This document shows positions 63,535-64,000 of a stretch of DNA of 64,000 nt, piece after piece. Position numbers and translations under genes: made by a program. The first letter of the stretch is position 1. The number at the start of each line of letters is the position of its first letter. This DNA comes from CAVPJW01 sp963705525. Its GTDB lineage: Bacteria > Acidobacteriota > Vicinamibacteria > Vicinamibacterales > CAVPJW01. The notes beneath the pieces were generated by a model. It was not told the DNA's origin. It saw only the letters and a list, made by a program, of their open reading frames with translations, and did not search any database. Where the stretch lies: NCBI GenBank assembly GCA_963705525.1, contig CAVPJW010000006.1:372001-436000 (forward strand). Direction: 5' to 3'.

Positions 63535-64000
63535 CTATCGCTTCTGGCGCGCGTGGCGTCGCCGCTCGCCGCGTGTAGACGCGGTCTGCTGCGCGTCCGG
63601 TCGGCGCCGTGCTCGACCCAGCAGGAATGCCGCTCCGCCGACCACGATGAAGGCGAGCGCGAGTTGAACGCCGAGGGGAATCGACGTCCTGAGGGCTTCG
63701 ATTGAAGATGCCAGCGATCCTTTTTCACCCGAAGACTCAGGGGTCGTTGCTCCGGACGGAAAGGTTCCCGCCATGGCATTCCTCGCCTCCCGCAGTTCAG
63801 GAAGCTCGGTATCCGCCTCGCGCCACATGTCGAGGAGACGTTGGTATTCCTCGCGTGCGTGGGCTGTGTCCCCGAGCCGGGCGTACGAGCGCGCCAGGCC
63901 CAGCACGGAGAGCGCGCGATTCGATGTGCGCGCGAGTGACATTCGAAACTGTTCGGCCGCATCCTGCGCACGACCCATCCCGAGGAGCACTTCGCCGAGA
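63535..64000 (-). CDS. TPR protein with C-terminal membrane anchor, partial (runs off the right edge)
   Basis: The C-terminal ~155 residues of a protein whose start lies beyond the window; the frame is open to the edge. It has a TPR helix pair (AAEQFRMSLARTSNRALSVLGLARSYARLGD and EYQRLLDMWREADTELPELREARNAM, split here), a membrane helix (VQLALAFIVVGGAAFLLGRA) and a short basic tail. It aligns well by eye with the C-terminal region of the TPR protein at 57566-59395, so the two are paralogues that flank the Oar-like receptor gene. ATG at 63990 is internal and not the real start. Confidence 0.8.
   Translation of the reverse strand, partial: LGEVLLGMGRAQDAAEQFRMSLARTSNRALSVLGLARSYARLGDTAHAREEYQRLLDMWREADTELPELREARNAMAGTFPSGATTPESSGEKGSLASSIEALRTSIPLGVQLALAFIVVGGAAFLLGRARRRPDAQQTASTRGERRRHARQKR

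Noticed and set aside
1..64000. Insertion sequence, prophage or integrative element
   Set aside because: No transposase, integrase, phage structural gene or target-site duplication was found, and tRNA-Leu has no duplicated 3' end nearby.

Overview
The window looks like a chromosome segment of a high-GC Acidobacteriota, most likely a Vicinamibacteria-type organism. This is inferred from the gene content: a VWFA-related secreted protein, an Oar-like TonB-dependent receptor with a carboxypeptidase-regulatory-like N-terminus, DUF5916 and NHL/PAL-like secreted proteins, an S9 peptidase, many TPR proteins and Tat-exported enzymes. I see no prophage, insertion sequence, CRISPR array or rRNA operon.

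Bases 1-17,300 are mostly conserved housekeeping genes, all with intact frames. They run: an MrfA/MrfB-type DNA-repair helicase/nuclease pair; rpmE, an aldo/keto reductase and rho; the protein quality-control block tig-clpP-clpX-lon, read right to left; tRNA-Leu(UAG); an ECF sigma/anti-sigma pair facing a small membrane-protein gene across a symmetric promoter region; an SMP-30-like propeller; and thrB-thrC, overlapping by 1 bp.

At 17,360-19,354 lies the most notable gene. It is an exported TPR protein fused to a TlpA-like thioredoxin domain. Its active site reads Trp-UGA-Gly-Ala-Cys in frame, and a 6-bp stem with a 5-nt loop carrying G at its second position sits 10 nt after the UGA. This fits a selenoprotein (UxxC) with a bacterial SECIS element.

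Bases 19,400-36,600 hold catabolic and exported enzymes: a Tat-type class V aminotransferase, amidohydrolases, an allantoinase-like/AroM/DapA-like operon, an S9 peptidase, a D-amino-acid-oxidase-like protein, a coupled kinase-like/APC permease/ACMSD-like operon, a methyltransferase and an OFA-type MFS transporter. Bases 36,761-45,304 form a co-directional run of secreted proteins: a ~1,047-residue unknown, a VWA protein and two paralogous TPR proteins, one with an in-frame A_AAA_AAG slippery heptamer exactly where its frame changes. Bases 45,300-64,000 hold a DUF5916 protein, a PAL-like NHL protein, a tandem pair of Tat-exported HisC-like aminotransferases, a cytochrome/PHM-like protein, a metal-binding protein, an amidohydrolase, a molybdopterin enzyme, two related TPR proteins and an Oar-like receptor.

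Two window-wide patterns stand out. First, many intergenic spots carry short degenerate tandem repeats with a 7-nt phase (8 or 9 nt at some sites). The word differs from site to site, and the repeats often form hairpins or terminator stems or overlap start codons. Second, twelve single-base frame disruptions fall in eight genes, all to the right of 22 kb. They may be assembly indels or real decay; the sequence alone cannot decide. For frame-broken genes one feature spans the whole gene and the text states where the frame changes.
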